From Collinsella aerofaciens (GTDB taxonomy: Bacteria; Actinomycetota; Coriobacteriia; Coriobacteriales; Coriobacteriaceae), in the NCBI RefSeq assembly GCF_015670795.1, contig NZ_JADPCJ010000002.1:86386-150385 (forward strand): 64,000 bases of DNA, in the 5' to 3' direction. The translations under genes were made by a program, and so were the position numbers. The notes under the pieces were generated by a model. The model saw only the letters and a program-made list of their open reading frames with translations, was not told the DNA's origin and made no database searches. Below, piece after piece: positions 48,366-57,037 of the stretch; the stretch's first letter is position 1, and each line of letters opens with the position of its first letter.

Positions 48366-48929
48366 TTAAGGCTCTTTTTTGCTTTGCACGCCCTTGGCCC
48401 ACTCGGCACTGGCTCTCATGGCGTTCTCGAGGGCCTCGCGCAGTTTTTGGTCTTCGATGGGCGCCACTTGGCGCTCAATCTCGGTGCGCTCGGCATCGCT
48501 GAGGTCGGCGTGTGGGGCCGGCGGGCGCTCGGTCGCCGCTGGGCGAAGGCGCTCCTTGGCGGCGGGCGGCGTGTGACCGGGCGCGGTGGTTTTGAACACC
48601 AGGCCATCCACATGCGCACCGGCGCGCTCCATGCGCGCGCGGATGATCTCGCGCAACAACGTCATTTCCTGCGTCCACGAGGGCGAGTCGAGATATACCA
48701 GCAGCTCATTGGACTCGGGCAGGTAGCGCAGGCCCGTCACATGCCGCCCCTCGCGCGTGCCCGAGCACACCGCGTTCCACGCGCGATAGACCGCGCGCGA
48801 CTCCTCGGCGGCCTCCATCTGCGCACGGCGCTCAGGGGTCGCAGCCGCCAGGATGCGCTGGCGCTCTGCGTTCAACAAGCCACTGAAGGCGACCGTTTCG
48901 CTCTCGCGCTCGTAATTAGCACGTCTCAC
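48366..48929 (-). CDS. DUF721 / DciA-family protein
   Basis: DciA-type proteins are proposed loaders or partners of DnaB in bacteria without DnaC or DnaI. This 187-residue protein carries the DUF721 region at about 35-115 (YRAWNAVCSGTREGRHVTGL, then ELLVYLDSPSWTQEMTLLRE). A Pro/Ala-rich linker and a helical tail follow. Its position between recF and gyrB is typical for actinobacteria. The GTG start overlaps recF by 14 bases. Confidence 0.85.
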   Translation of the reverse strand: MRRANYERESETVAFSGLLNAERQRILAAATPERRAQMEAAEESRAVYRAWNAVCSGTREGRHVTGLRYLPESNELLVYLDSPSWTQEMTLLREIIRARMERAGAHVDGLVFKTTAPGHTPPAAKERLRPAATERPPAPHADLSDAERTEIERQVAPIEDQKLREALENAMRASAEWAKGVQSKKEP

Positions 48930-50022
48930 CCATGCTCACCACCTTGGCTCGATCAAGCAGGTCATCGGTAAAGTACCCCAGGTTGGTCGTGGTTATGACC
49001 GTCTGGATATCATCGCCGATCAGCCGCAGGAAAGCACCGCGGCGTTCGCCGTCGAGTTCGCTCATCACGTCGTCCAAAAGCAGCAGTGGGGCGGTGCCCA
49101 GGACATCGCGAGCCACGGCCACCTCCGCCACCTTCCAGGCCAGAACCAACGTTCGCTGCTGACCTTGGCTGGCAAATGAACGGGCGGAGCGACCCGCCAC
49201 AGCAAACTCAATCTCGTCGCGATGCGGTCCCACCAACGTCACGCCGCGGCGAATTTCCTCGTCGGCGTGCTCATCAAGGGCAGCCAGCATGCGCTCGTAC
49301 GCCCAGCCCTTCAGCTCTTCGCGATCATCGACCTGGGGCAAATCCCCCAGCGTGGACGCATAGGACACGTTGGCGGCTTCACCGGACGCCACTTGCCCGT
49401 AGGCAGTACGCACATGGCCCGCCAGCCGGTCGAGCAGGGCCAACCGGTGCACGAGCAGAGCCGCGCCCGCGCGGGCAATCGAATCGTTCCACGCGCCGAG
49501 CATCTCGCGGCAGCACCAGGCCTCCTTGAGCAAGGCGTTACGCTGGGTCACGCAGCGACCATAGGTGCTCGCAAGATCGGCATAGCGTGCGCTCAGTTGC
49601 ATGCCAAAGTCGTCGAGGGCGGCGCGGCGCACACTGGCGCCTCGCTTAACCATGTCCAGATGGTCGGGGCAAAACAGCACGCTCGGCAGAACCCCGCGCA
49701 CACCGGCGGCAGAGCATCTCTTGCCGTTGCGGCTAAACGAGCGTTTACCGTCCTCCGCGCTCAATCCCATATCAAGCACGCGGCCGTCGCCCTCGAGCCT
49801 CAGCTCGACCTTGCACGAGCCCACGCCGTCATGGACGAGCTCGGCTGCGGTCGGATGCCTAAACGAGGCGCCGCTCGTCAGCAGCTGCAGCGCCTCTATG
49901 AGATTGGTCTTTCCCGCCGCGTTGGGTCCCGCAAGTATCGTCACGCCCTCGTCCAGGGCAAGGCGATAGCTATCGAAGCTGCGGTAGTGCGCGACGGAAA
50001 GATCGCGGGCGAACATGGTCAT
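48916..50022 (-). CDS. recF: DNA replication and repair protein RecF
   Basis: RecF helps load RecA at gaps. The protein of about 368 residues has Walker A GPNAAGKTN, the SMC-like signature region and Walker B LLLDDVMSELDGERRGAFL. The family start (MFARDLSVAHYRSFDSYRL) fixes the beginning at ATG 50022 or 50016; neither has a good ribosome binding site, so translation may couple to dnaN, which ends 10 bases upstream. The much longer frame to 50286 is an overlap artefact. Confidence 0.93.
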   Translation of the reverse strand: MTMFARDLSVAHYRSFDSYRLALDEGVTILAGPNAAGKTNLIEALQLLTSGASFRHPTAAELVHDGVGSCKVELRLEGDGRVLDMGLSAEDGKRSFSRNGKRCSAAGVRGVLPSVLFCPDHLDMVKRGASVRRAALDDFGMQLSARYADLASTYGRCVTQRNALLKEAWCCREMLGAWNDSIARAGAALLVHRLALLDRLAGHVRTAYGQVASGEAANVSYASTLGDLPQVDDREELKGWAYERMLAALDEHADEEIRRGVTLVGPHRDEIEFAVAGRSARSFASQGQQRTLVLAWKVAEVAVARDVLGTAPLLLLDDVMSELDGERRGAFLRLIGDDIQTVITTTNLGYFTDDLLDRAKVVSMGETC

Positions 50023-50032
50023 AGGGCAGTTG

Positions 50033-51136
50033 CTAGATGCGGACCGGCATGACCAGGTACAGGTAGTTGATCTTGTCGTAGGACTTGAAGATGCCCGCCT
50101 GCGAGTAGCTCTTGAGCTCCAGCGTGATCTCCTTCTCCTTGGACAGGGCATTGAGGCAGCCAAAGATGTAGTGGTAGTTGAAGGCGATGGTGCCCGACTC
50201 GCCCTCGGCCTCGACATCGATCGTCTCCTGCGCAAGGTCCTGGTCATTGGAAATGGAGGACAGGCCCATCTGCCCGTTCTCGACATCGATCTCGAACTTG
50301 ACGGCGGGGTTGGCGCTCGCGATAACGGCCACGCGCTTGAGGGCGGCGTTAAAGGCGGCGACGTCGATCTTGACGCTCGTCACGCACGAATCGGGGATGA
50401 GCTGCTTGTAGTTGGGGTACACGCCCTCGATGCGGCGCGACACGTAGGTGGTGTTGCCGGCCTCAAAGACGACCTGGGTGTCGGTAGCCCCGATCATGAT
50501 GGTCGCCTGGCTGGCCATGATGTTCAGCGCGTCGTTAAAGGCGTCGGCCGGAACGTTGAGTTCAAAGGAGCCCTCGAGGGTTGAGGTCTCGACCTGCGTA
50601 TCGCACACGGCCAAGCGGAAGGAATCGGTCGCCACCAGGCGCACGGTGTTGTTCTCGACCTTCATGTGCACACCACCCAGGATGGGGCGGGCCTTGTCAG
50701 TCGAGGTGACGCGCCACACGCGGCCGACCATTTCGGACAAGATATCGGTCGGCAGTTCCACGGCGCTCTCGATGGCATAGGCCGGAAACTCGGGGAAGTC
50801 ATTGGCATCGAGCGTGTTCAGGCGGAAAGAGCTCTTCTCACAACCAATCAGCACCTGGCGCTCGGACAGCTCAAAGGTGACCGGGGCATCGGGGAGGGTC
50901 TTGGTGATATTGGAGAGCATCTTACAAGGGATAACCATCTCGCCCCCTTCTTCGACATGTGCCGCGATGCGATGACGGATCGAGATGGTGTAGTTAGAGG
51001 TCTGGAATTCCAAGATGCCGTCTTGCGCCTTGACGAGCACGCCCGACAGGATGGGAAGGGTGGACGCCGAAGCGACACCCTTCATAACGACGCCGATGGC
51101 TTGTGTAAGCGAGCTCTGGCTGACGGTGAACTTCAT
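50033..51136 (-). CDS. dnaN: DNA polymerase III beta subunit (sliding clamp)
   Basis: The clamp encircles DNA and tethers the polymerase. The 367-residue protein begins MKFTVSQSSLTQAIGVVMKG and ends YLYLVMPVRI, both typical of DnaN, with three repeated clamp domains. AAAGG precedes the ATG. The dnaA-dnaN gap upstream holds candidate DnaA boxes and an AT-rich stretch. Confidence 0.97.
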   Translation of the reverse strand: MKFTVSQSSLTQAIGVVMKGVASASTLPILSGVLVKAQDGILEFQTSNYTISIRHRIAAHVEEGGEMVIPCKMLSNITKTLPDAPVTFELSERQVLIGCEKSSFRLNTLDANDFPEFPAYAIESAVELPTDILSEMVGRVWRVTSTDKARPILGGVHMKVENNTVRLVATDSFRLAVCDTQVETSTLEGSFELNVPADAFNDALNIMASQATIMIGATDTQVVFEAGNTTYVSRRIEGVYPNYKQLIPDSCVTSVKIDVAAFNAALKRVAVIASANPAVKFEIDVENGQMGLSSISNDQDLAQETIDVEAEGESGTIAFNYHYIFGCLNALSKEKEITLELKSYSQAGIFKSYDKINYLYLVMPVRI

Positions 51137-51374
51137 CTTTTAATACCTTTCTTTAGATATAAATATCTTAATAATAGTAATAGCACTGACGAAACTGTTG
51201 ATTACTCCCAAAGACGCAGGTCAGACCCAGAAAGAGAATCGACAGCAACCTGTGTGCAACGGGGGTGGTTTTCCACGTTCAAAACCTGCGCAAAACTTTT
51301 CACCACCGCGGGTTGGGTTTTAGACACCTTATGCCCATGGTTTCGACAAGTTTTCAACAGGTGTCTCTATTTCC
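51137..51374. other. dnaA-dnaN intergenic region, candidate origin part
   Basis: The 238 bases contain a very AT-rich tract at 51143-51183 (possible unwinding element or dnaN promoter), TTTTCAACA at 51351-51359, TTTTCCACG at 51269-51277 and TTTTCACCA at 51297-51305. The first is the exact complement of two sites at 54552 and 54605. In many Gram-positives this gap carries part of oriC. Confidence 0.6.
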
Positions 51375-53099
51375 CTACGAGCGCAGTGTAATTTTATCGC
51401 GCAGCGATTTGAGGTCTTCGGTGACGGTACGGTCTTCCTGGATCATCTTCTGGACCTTTTTGTAGCTCGTGCTGACGGTCGAGTGGTTGCGGTTGCCAAA
51501 TTCGGCGCCCACCGCCGTGGTCGTCATCTCGCACATCTCGATGGCCAGGTAGATAGCGATATGGCGTGCTTTGGCGATATTGGCGTTGCGACGCGGGCCG
51601 ATGAGCTCCTCGTGCGTCACGCCGTACTGCTCTTCGATGACGGACTGAACCGTCTGGACGTTGATCTTTTTGGCCGATGTGTCGAAGTACTGGCTGGCGA
51701 TGGCGTCGATATCGTCAAAGGTGAGCTCCCCGCCCTCGCGCTCGCGGTCGCCCGCCTCGCCGGCGCAGCGCTCGCAAAAGCTCTCGAGTTCGCGGATGTT
51801 GGTGCCCGAGACCTCGGCCATGTGTTTAAAGTGCTCGTCGGTCAGGTGTCCGCCGTCGCCCCCATAGGCCGCCAGCAGCGAGTCGTCGCCTGCCTCGGGA
51901 GCGGCGACGATGGTGTTCTCGTAATAGCGCTGCAAGATCTTGTATTTCATCTCGTAGCTGGGCTCTGCGACCAGGCAGAGCATGCCGGCGTTGAAGCGGC
52001 TGGTCAGACGCTCGTCCATGCTCAGGTCCTTGGGGGCACGGTCTGCCGCGATGACGACCTTCTTGTTGTTGCGGATGAACTCGTCCATGAGCTGGAAAAA
52101 GTAGTCCACGCTCGCGCGCTTGCCGATGATGTTTTGGATGTCATCGATGATGAGCACGTCCACGCCGTGGTACGCCTGCATGATGGGGGCGTTGCTCTTC
52201 TTTTGGCGGTCGAACTCGGTCATCAGGTCGTCCAGATATGCCTGGGAGTTGGCATACTTGACCTTGATCTCGGGCGACTTCTCGGCGAGCTCGTTTTTGA
52301 TGGCAAGCAGCAGGTGCGTCTTGCCCAGGCCCGATTTGCCGTAGATGAACAGTGATGTGCATGTGCCGCGCTCGTCCGCGAGGGCGGCAAACTTGAGTGC
52401 CGAGCGATAGGCATGGCTGTTTTCGGGGCCGTAGACAAAGTTCTCAAAGGTAAATTTTGAGTTCGCGGCGAGCGGGGCTCCATCCGTATTCTGCTCGGCC
52501 GGCACGGTCGGCGCCGGTATGGGTGAAGCGGGGGTCGCAGCTTGCGTGGATTTAGTCGGCGCTCCGCCCTTCATCTGGTTCATCATGCGACGAAAATCAT
52601 CGGCCGAGAGCGTGTTCTTGATTGCAATGCCCGAATCCGCGCCCGCCGCTGCGTCGTGAGCGATAGGCATGTGCGTGACGGGTGCGTTCGTTGACGTCGC
52701 CGCCGCGGTCGGCAACGGTGCCATGGTTTCACGGGAAACATCGCTGTGCTGGTGCTCGATTGTCGGCACGTCGCCTGCGGAGGTCGGTGCCGCCGGGGAA
52801 GCGGCGGGAGCCGTGGCGGGCGCCGTCGCGGCAGCGGATTCCGTTGCGGCGCCTTGCGGTGCCACGATGTCGAGCGCGATCGGTGCAAAGGCGATTTCTT
52901 CCAGATAGGCCTCAATAGTCGGCTGATGCTTTTTGAGCTGCGCGATGGCAAAGCGCGAGGGAGCCTCGATCGTGAGCGTATCTTCGGTCAGGCTTATGGC
53001 CCGCGATTGCCCCAGCATGTTGATGAGGCGTGCATCTTGGCCGTCGCGCTGGCAAAAGGCGATGGCATCCCCCAGGATGATGCTTGCTTCCTCGTCCAC
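51375..53099 (-). CDS. dnaA: Chromosomal replication initiator protein DnaA
   Basis: DnaA binds origin boxes and opens DNA. The 574-residue protein has domain I (1-80), an Ala/Pro/Thr-rich domain II (about 81-212) and an AAA+ domain with Walker A GKSGLGKTH (254-262) and Walker B VLIIDD. The C-terminal DNA-binding domain ends ITLRS. Its signature reads GNRNHSTV (535-542), with Asn538 where GGRDHTTV has Asp. The GTG start has GGGAGA upstream and lies 15 bases after the GHKL-ATPase gene. Confidence 0.97.
   Translation of the reverse strand: MDEEASIILGDAIAFCQRDGQDARLINMLGQSRAISLTEDTLTIEAPSRFAIAQLKKHQPTIEAYLEEIAFAPIALDIVAPQGAATESAAATAPATAPAASPAAPTSAGDVPTIEHQHSDVSRETMAPLPTAAATSTNAPVTHMPIAHDAAAGADSGIAIKNTLSADDFRRMMNQMKGGAPTKSTQAATPASPIPAPTVPAEQNTDGAPLAANSKFTFENFVYGPENSHAYRSALKFAALADERGTCTSLFIYGKSGLGKTHLLLAIKNELAEKSPEIKVKYANSQAYLDDLMTEFDRQKKSNAPIMQAYHGVDVLIIDDIQNIIGKRASVDYFFQLMDEFIRNNKKVVIAADRAPKDLSMDERLTSRFNAGMLCLVAEPSYEMKYKILQRYYENTIVAAPEAGDDSLLAAYGGDGGHLTDEHFKHMAEVSGTNIRELESFCERCAGEAGDREREGGELTFDDIDAIASQYFDTSAKKINVQTVQSVIEEQYGVTHEELIGPRRNANIAKARHIAIYLAIEMCEMTTTAVGAEFGNRNHSTVSTSYKKVQKMIQEDRTVTEDLKSLRDKITLRS
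52725..52740. promoter_or_regulatory. parS-like site inside dnaA
   Basis: GGTTTCACGGGAAACA differs from perfect parS at 2 of 16 positions. On the coding strand it spells VSRET at residues 121-125 of the variable DnaA domain II. Confidence 0.45.
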
Positions 53100-53114
53100 T
53101 GTCTCTCCCGTTCT

Positions 53115-54512
53115 TTAGCTCTGAGCTCGCACGCGAGCGGCGCCGAGTTCGGTCAGATGGTATTTCTGGCCATGCTTGATGACCAAGCCGGCCTGCGCCA
53201 AGTCATTGAGCGTGCGTGACCAAGTGGGGGCCGAGTTTCCAAACGCCCTCGCCAGATCGGTTGCACCGCACGCTTGATTTTGCGCCAGATAGCCCAGCGC
53301 GGCGTTGCCGCGATCGCTTACGAACACGTCCGGTTGTGGCTGCGCATACTGATTTGCTGCATTAGGATACATCATTTGAGCTGCTGGTTGTTGAGAACTC
53401 TGCATCGGCGGCATTTGCTGTTGAAAACTTTGAGGCCACTGTTGGTAAGGCTGCAGAGGCATCTGTTGGGCCCAGGGGTTGTACTGCTGCTGCGGCATCT
53501 GCTGGTACGGCTGCTGATATCCCTGCTGGTACTGCTGCGGGAACTGCTGGCCATACCCCAGTGGCGGCATCTGCTGATATGGATATCCCCGTTGGTACGG
53601 CTGATAGCCCATTTGCTGGCCACCCGGTGCCCCCGTCGCCTGCTGCATTGCTGCTGCATCCTGATCTGCCAGCGGCATGGCCTCTGGCATGTTTGGCGTC
53701 ATCGACATAGATGCCGCCTGGGGCTCTTGTGTGGGAAGCATTCCGGGCTGCTGCATCTGCCCCACGGGGGGCTGCATCTGCTGCGTTGCCATGGGCTGCT
53801 GCGCAAAAGCTCCCGGCAGGGGATATGTGGGCTGCTCCGTCTCGGGCCGCACGGCAGCACCGCGTCCGCCGGCACGCTCGATTTCCTGCACGCGTTTAGG
53901 GTTCAGGCTTACCGTAACCACGGTGCCGTTGCCCATGTTGTCCTCGATGGATACGGCACCGCCGGCGTTTTCCAAATACTCCTGCACCATGGGAAACCCT
54001 GCTCCGGTTCCACGGATATAGCGCTTCATCTTGCTGTTTGCGCTGGTAACGCCAAAGTCGAAAGCGCGTTCCTTGTCGTCGATGCCGGGTCCTTGGTCAG
54101 CAAAGCGGATGGTGTCTCCGCCGTCCAGAATCGAGATGATGGGCTCTGCAAAGTGTGCGTGGATAAAGTTTTCGACAATCTCGCGGATGACCATGAGCGA
54201 GATATGGCCACCTTGTTCTTTCATGCACTGGTAGACGGTGTTGGTCGTCTCTTCCAAATACGTGCGGACATCTTGCGGATCGATGACGATCACACGCGGT
54301 GTCGACAGCATGTCGTCATAGACGGCGATGCGCGCGGCGTACATGGCTTTTGGCGCCTGCGTTGTCGTCTGTTCACCTTCGTCACGCTCTTCGCGCACGC
54401 CGGTGATGTGCTCGTTGTCGGGTGCCGGGTCTCCGGAATCGACCATGGTGTAAAAGTCGTCAGACATGCCGCTCGCAATCTTCCAAAAGGTTTCGAACAA
54501 ATAGTAGCTCAC
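53115..54512 (-). CDS. GHKL-ATPase protein with Q/P/M/Y-rich linker and C-terminal winged-helix-like domain, upstream of dnaA
   Basis: The protein of about 465 residues is not a named family to me. Numbered from a TTG at 54539, a GHKL ATPase domain covers about 80-212, with N-box REIVENFIHAHF, DQGPGI and GTGAGFPMV, closest to SpoIIAB-like anti-sigma kinases. A low-complexity linker at 235-403 is dominated by Q, P, M, Y and G. A winged-helix-like domain follows at 405-474 (ACGATDLARAFGNSAPTWSR). The start is uncertain: GTG 54512 is used, with TTG 54539 and ATG 54467 possible. It ends 15 bases before dnaA, suggesting one transcript. Confidence 0.8.
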   Translation of the reverse strand: MSYYLFETFWKIASGMSDDFYTMVDSGDPAPDNEHITGVREERDEGEQTTTQAPKAMYAARIAVYDDMLSTPRVIVIDPQDVRTYLEETTNTVYQCMKEQGGHISLMVIREIVENFIHAHFAEPIISILDGGDTIRFADQGPGIDDKERAFDFGVTSANSKMKRYIRGTGAGFPMVQEYLENAGGAVSIEDNMGNGTVVTVSLNPKRVQEIERAGGRGAAVRPETEQPTYPLPGAFAQQPMATQQMQPPVGQMQQPGMLPTQEPQAASMSMTPNMPEAMPLADQDAAAMQQATGAPGGQQMGYQPYQRGYPYQQMPPLGYGQQFPQQYQQGYQQPYQQMPQQQYNPWAQQMPLQPYQQWPQSFQQQMPPMQSSQQPAAQMMYPNAANQYAQPQPDVFVSDRGNAALGYLAQNQACGATDLARAFGNSAPTWSRTLNDLAQAGLVIKHGQKYHLTELGAARVRAQS

Positions 54513-54539
54513 CGTGCAATGTTTCTCATCTTTCGACAA

Positions 54540-54812
54540 ACTTTCAAAACCTGTTGAAAACTTTGGAAAATGGACGAAAAGTTCTCAACATTGCCAACAT
54601 GACCTGTTGAAAACTCGATGAAATATCATGAAAAGTTGCCATGCACCGCTAAATCGAGCTTGGCTTATGGGGGAACCGTGTGAACTGCGCAACCTTTTAC
54701 CTTTGATTTCTTGACATTTGAACATTGATTTCCCTACAATCTTCAAGCTCACGTGTCTATATCTGCGTCCGCGTCCCCGCGGACACTCGAAATGCAGCAG
54801 GAGGAACTTAAG
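54540..54812. other. Candidate replication origin between divergent dnaA and rpmH transcripts
   Basis: The gap has TGTTGAAAA at 54552-54560 and 54605-54613, both inside CCTGTTGAAAACT, plus the near matches TTCTCAACA (54582-54590), TTGCCAACA (54591-54599) and TTTGGAAAA (54562-54570). Gene polarity switches here from minus to plus. The sites differ from the E. coli box (TGTGGATAA) but are clustered. Confidence 0.65.
54711..54740 (+). promoter_or_regulatory. Promoter of the rpmH operon
   Basis: TTGACA at 54711-54716 and TACAAT at 54735-54740 are 18 bases apart, 72 bases before the rpmH ATG. Confidence 0.85.
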
Positions 54813-54947
54813 ATGAAGCGTACGTATCAGCCTAATAAGCGTAAGCGTGCCAAGACCCATGGCTTCCGTGCCCGTATGGCCACTAAGGGTGGTCGTGCCG
54901 TGCTCGCCCGTCGTCGCGCCAAGGGCCGCAAGCGTCTCACTGTCTAG
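54813..54947 (+). CDS. rpmH: 50S ribosomal protein L34
   Basis: The 44-residue basic protein begins [18 protein letters not shown] and ends KGRKRLTV, diagnostic for bL34. GGAGG precedes the ATG by nine bases; a longer frame from 54753 is rejected. It heads the operon rpmH-rnpA-yidD-yidC-jag. Confidence 0.97.
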   Translation: MKRTYQPNKRKRAKTHGFRARMATKGGRAVLARRRAKGRKRLTV

Positions 54948-54967
54948 CAGCGATACACACATCTCGC

Positions 54968-55306
54968 ATGAAGACTATTAAGTCTCGGCAAGATTTCGAG
55001 CATGTGTTCAGTCAGGGGCGTCGTTTCAATCACCCTCTGATTCGAATGACCATATGTGAATCGGTTGGCGAAGGCGACTCCGGAAGGGTCGCCTTCGTTG
55101 GTGCTAAGCGACTCGGTTGTGCCGTCGTGCGCAACCGATCTAAGCGTGTGATGCGCGAGGCCGCCCGCAGCTGCGGATTTCCCGTTGCGGGTTATGACAT
55201 CATCTTGTTTGCAACTCCCAAGACGAGGGTTTCCTCGCCGCAGGAGATGGACAAGGCGTTGCGTTCGCTTATGAAGCGCGCCGGCGTTGCCGGGGAGGAG
55301 CGATGA
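54968..55306 (+). CDS. rnpA: Ribonuclease P protein component
   Basis: RnpA is the protein cofactor of RNase P for tRNA 5' maturation. The 112-residue protein has the RNA-binding signature [13 protein letters not shown]. It follows rpmH by 20 bases and overlaps yidD by four. Confidence 0.95.
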   Translation: MKTIKSRQDFEHVFSQGRRFNHPLIRMTICESVGEGDSGRVAFVGAKRLGCAVVRNRSKRVMREAARSCGFPVAGYDIILFATPKTRVSSPQEMDKALRSLMKRAGVAGEER

Positions 55307-55527
55307 GCAATCACGTTTTGCGACGTGTTGCCATCGCTCCTATTCGCATATATCAACAGGTTATTTCGCCCTTATTGCCTGACGCCTGCATTTATTACCC
55401 AACGTGCTCGCAATACGCCATCCAGGCGATTGAGAAGCACGGTGTTTTGAGAGGCTGCTGGCTTGCCGTGAGGCGCATCGCTCGCTGCAATCCCCTGCAC
55501 GTCGGCGGTTATGACCCTGTGCCCTAG
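55303..55527 (+). CDS. yidD: Membrane protein insertion efficiency factor YidD
   Basis: This 74-residue protein has the YidD core [19 protein letters not shown] and the end HVGGYDPVP. It assists YidC-dependent insertion. Its ATG overlaps the rnpA stop (ATGA). Confidence 0.95.
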   Translation: MSNHVLRRVAIAPIRIYQQVISPLLPDACIYYPTCSQYAIQAIEKHGVLRGCWLAVRRIARCNPLHVGGYDPVP

Positions 55528-55556
55528 CGGGCACTCGCTATCGGAGGAAAACTTAC

Positions 55557-56327
55557 ATGTGGGATTGGATCGTTAACATCCTTTTCGAGCTGCTCAAGCT
55601 CATCCAGACCTTTGCGGTCGACTGGGGCCTGTCCATCATCATCCTGGTGGTCATCATCCGTCTGCTGCTGACGCCGCTTATGCTCAAGTCGACCAAGTCG
55701 ACGGCTCGCATGCAGGTGCTGCAGCCCAAGATGCTCGAGATCCAGGAGCGCTATGCCGACGATCCCCAGCGTCAGGCCGAGGAGATGCAGAAGTTCTACA
55801 GCGAGAACAAGTTCAACCCCATGGCTGGCTGTCTGCCGCTGCTGATTCAGATGCCTATCCTGTTCGCCCTGTTTACATTGCTGCGCAACCTGCCGCAGTA
55901 CTTTAACAACGGCACGTTCTCGTTCTTCAACATCCTGCCCGACCTGACCACCACGCCGAGCGCTTCCTTTGCCGATGGCTTTATGGTTGCACTGCCTGCG
56001 CTGGTTTGCCTGATCCTGTTTGCCGTCCTGACCCTGATTCCGCAGCTCTATATGTCGCGCAACCAGACCGGCCAGCAGGCTCAGAGCATGCGTATGATGG
56101 CCGTTGTCATGACGGTCATGATGCTTTGGATGGGCTGGAGCCTTCCCGTTGGTGTTCTGCTGTACTACGACGTCTCGTCTGCTTGGCAGGTTATCCAGCA
56201 GATTTTTGTGACGCAGAAGGTCATCGACAAGGCGAAGGCCGATGAGGAGGAGCGTCTTAAGAACGCTCCGCTGCAGGTTGAGGTCACTCGTCGCGAGAAG
56301 AAGCCGCGCCCGCACAAGAAGAAGTAG
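55557..56327 (+). CDS. yidC: Membrane protein insertase YidC
   Basis: YidC inserts and folds membrane proteins. This 256-residue Gram-positive-type protein has five membrane segments, the substrate-groove arginine region IIRLLLTPLMLKSTKSTARM, and a basic C-terminal tail (TRREKKPRPHKKK) suited to ribosome contact. GGAGGAAA precedes the ATG. Confidence 0.95.
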   Translation: MWDWIVNILFELLKLIQTFAVDWGLSIIILVVIIRLLLTPLMLKSTKSTARMQVLQPKMLEIQERYADDPQRQAEEMQKFYSENKFNPMAGCLPLLIQMPILFALFTLLRNLPQYFNNGTFSFFNILPDLTTTPSASFADGFMVALPALVCLILFAVLTLIPQLYMSRNQTGQQAQSMRMMAVVMTVMMLWMGWSLPVGVLLYYDVSSAWQVIQQIFVTQKVIDKAKADEEERLKNAPLQVEVTRREKKPRPHKKK

Positions 56328-56344
56328 TGGGATATCAATCTTAT

Positions 56345-56356
56345 TTAGGTACCTAA
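56345..56356. repeat. Palindrome TTAGGTACCTAA, copy 1
   Basis: This perfect 12-base palindrome, followed by C, lies 15 bases before the jag ATG. The same 13-mer recurs at 59849-59861. Confidence 0.8.
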
Positions 56357-56371
56357 CTTTTGGAGTACGTT

Positions 56372-56941
56372 ATGTCTGAAGAGATCATCGAGGATATGCT
56401 TGAGGAGGTTGCCCCGCAGGTCGCGGGCGATTATCCCGAGATTGCACAGCGCTACAAGGCTGGTGAAGAGCTGACCGATGAGGAGCTCGACACCATTGCC
56501 GATGTTGCGATTTCCATCCTGCGTTCCATCCTTTCGCACTTCGATGCCGCCAACTCTCCTATCGATGAGTATGAGGGCGACGAGGGTGAGCTGATTTTGG
56601 ATGTAACGGCTCCCGACCTTGCTGTTCTCATTGGCCGTCATGGTCGCACTCTTGATGCTCTTCAGGTTATGTTCTCTTTGCTGGTGAGCCGCAAGCTTGG
56701 CTTTAGGTATCCGGTTGTAGTGGACGTCGAGGGATACAAGAGTCGCCGTCAGGATAAGGTCGCCTCCATGGCTCAGTCTGCTGCCGAGCGTGCCATCCGC
56801 ACTCATAAGAGTGTTTCGCTTCCGCCCATGAATGCCTACGAGCGCCGACTGGTTCACATTGCACTTCGTGGCAACGATGCAGTCGATACTCATTCTGAGG
56901 GTTCTGACCCTGATCGCCATGTGGTGATTGTTGCTCGATAA
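56372..56941 (+). CDS. jag: KH-R3H RNA-binding protein (Jag/KhpB)
   Basis: The protein of about 189 residues has an acidic N-terminal Jag-like part, a KH domain with the loop LIGRHGRTLDAL and an R3H domain around PPMNAYERRLVHIAL. KhpB proteins bind many RNAs and affect cell elongation and division in Gram-positives. GGAG precedes the ATG at 56372. A terminator follows, so it closes the rpmH operon. Confidence 0.93.
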   Translation: MSEEIIEDMLEEVAPQVAGDYPEIAQRYKAGEELTDEELDTIADVAISILRSILSHFDAANSPIDEYEGDEGELILDVTAPDLAVLIGRHGRTLDALQVMFSLLVSRKLGFRYPVVVDVEGYKSRRQDKVASMAQSAAERAIRTHKSVSLPPMNAYERRLVHIALRGNDAVDTHSEGSDPDRHVVIVAR

Positions 56942-56960
56942 TCTACTCGAGCTTATGCTA

Positions 56961-56991
56961 GGGGGACGTGGTTTCCACGTCCCCTTTTTTT
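56961..56991 (+). terminator. Terminator of the rpmH-jag operon
   Basis: GGGGGACGTGG and CCACGTCCCC form a 10-bp stem with a three-base loop and a run of seven T. Confidence 0.92.
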
Positions 56992-57037
56992 GTCAAAAGT
57001 TCTCGATACGCTGATTTTTGTCAGAAAGGAGCTTCTG

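Noticed and set aside
50033-50286. N-terminal extension of the recF frame into dnaN
   Set aside because: The extra 88 residues are Arg/Ser-rich out-of-frame translation of dnaN; RecF homology starts at MFARDLS.
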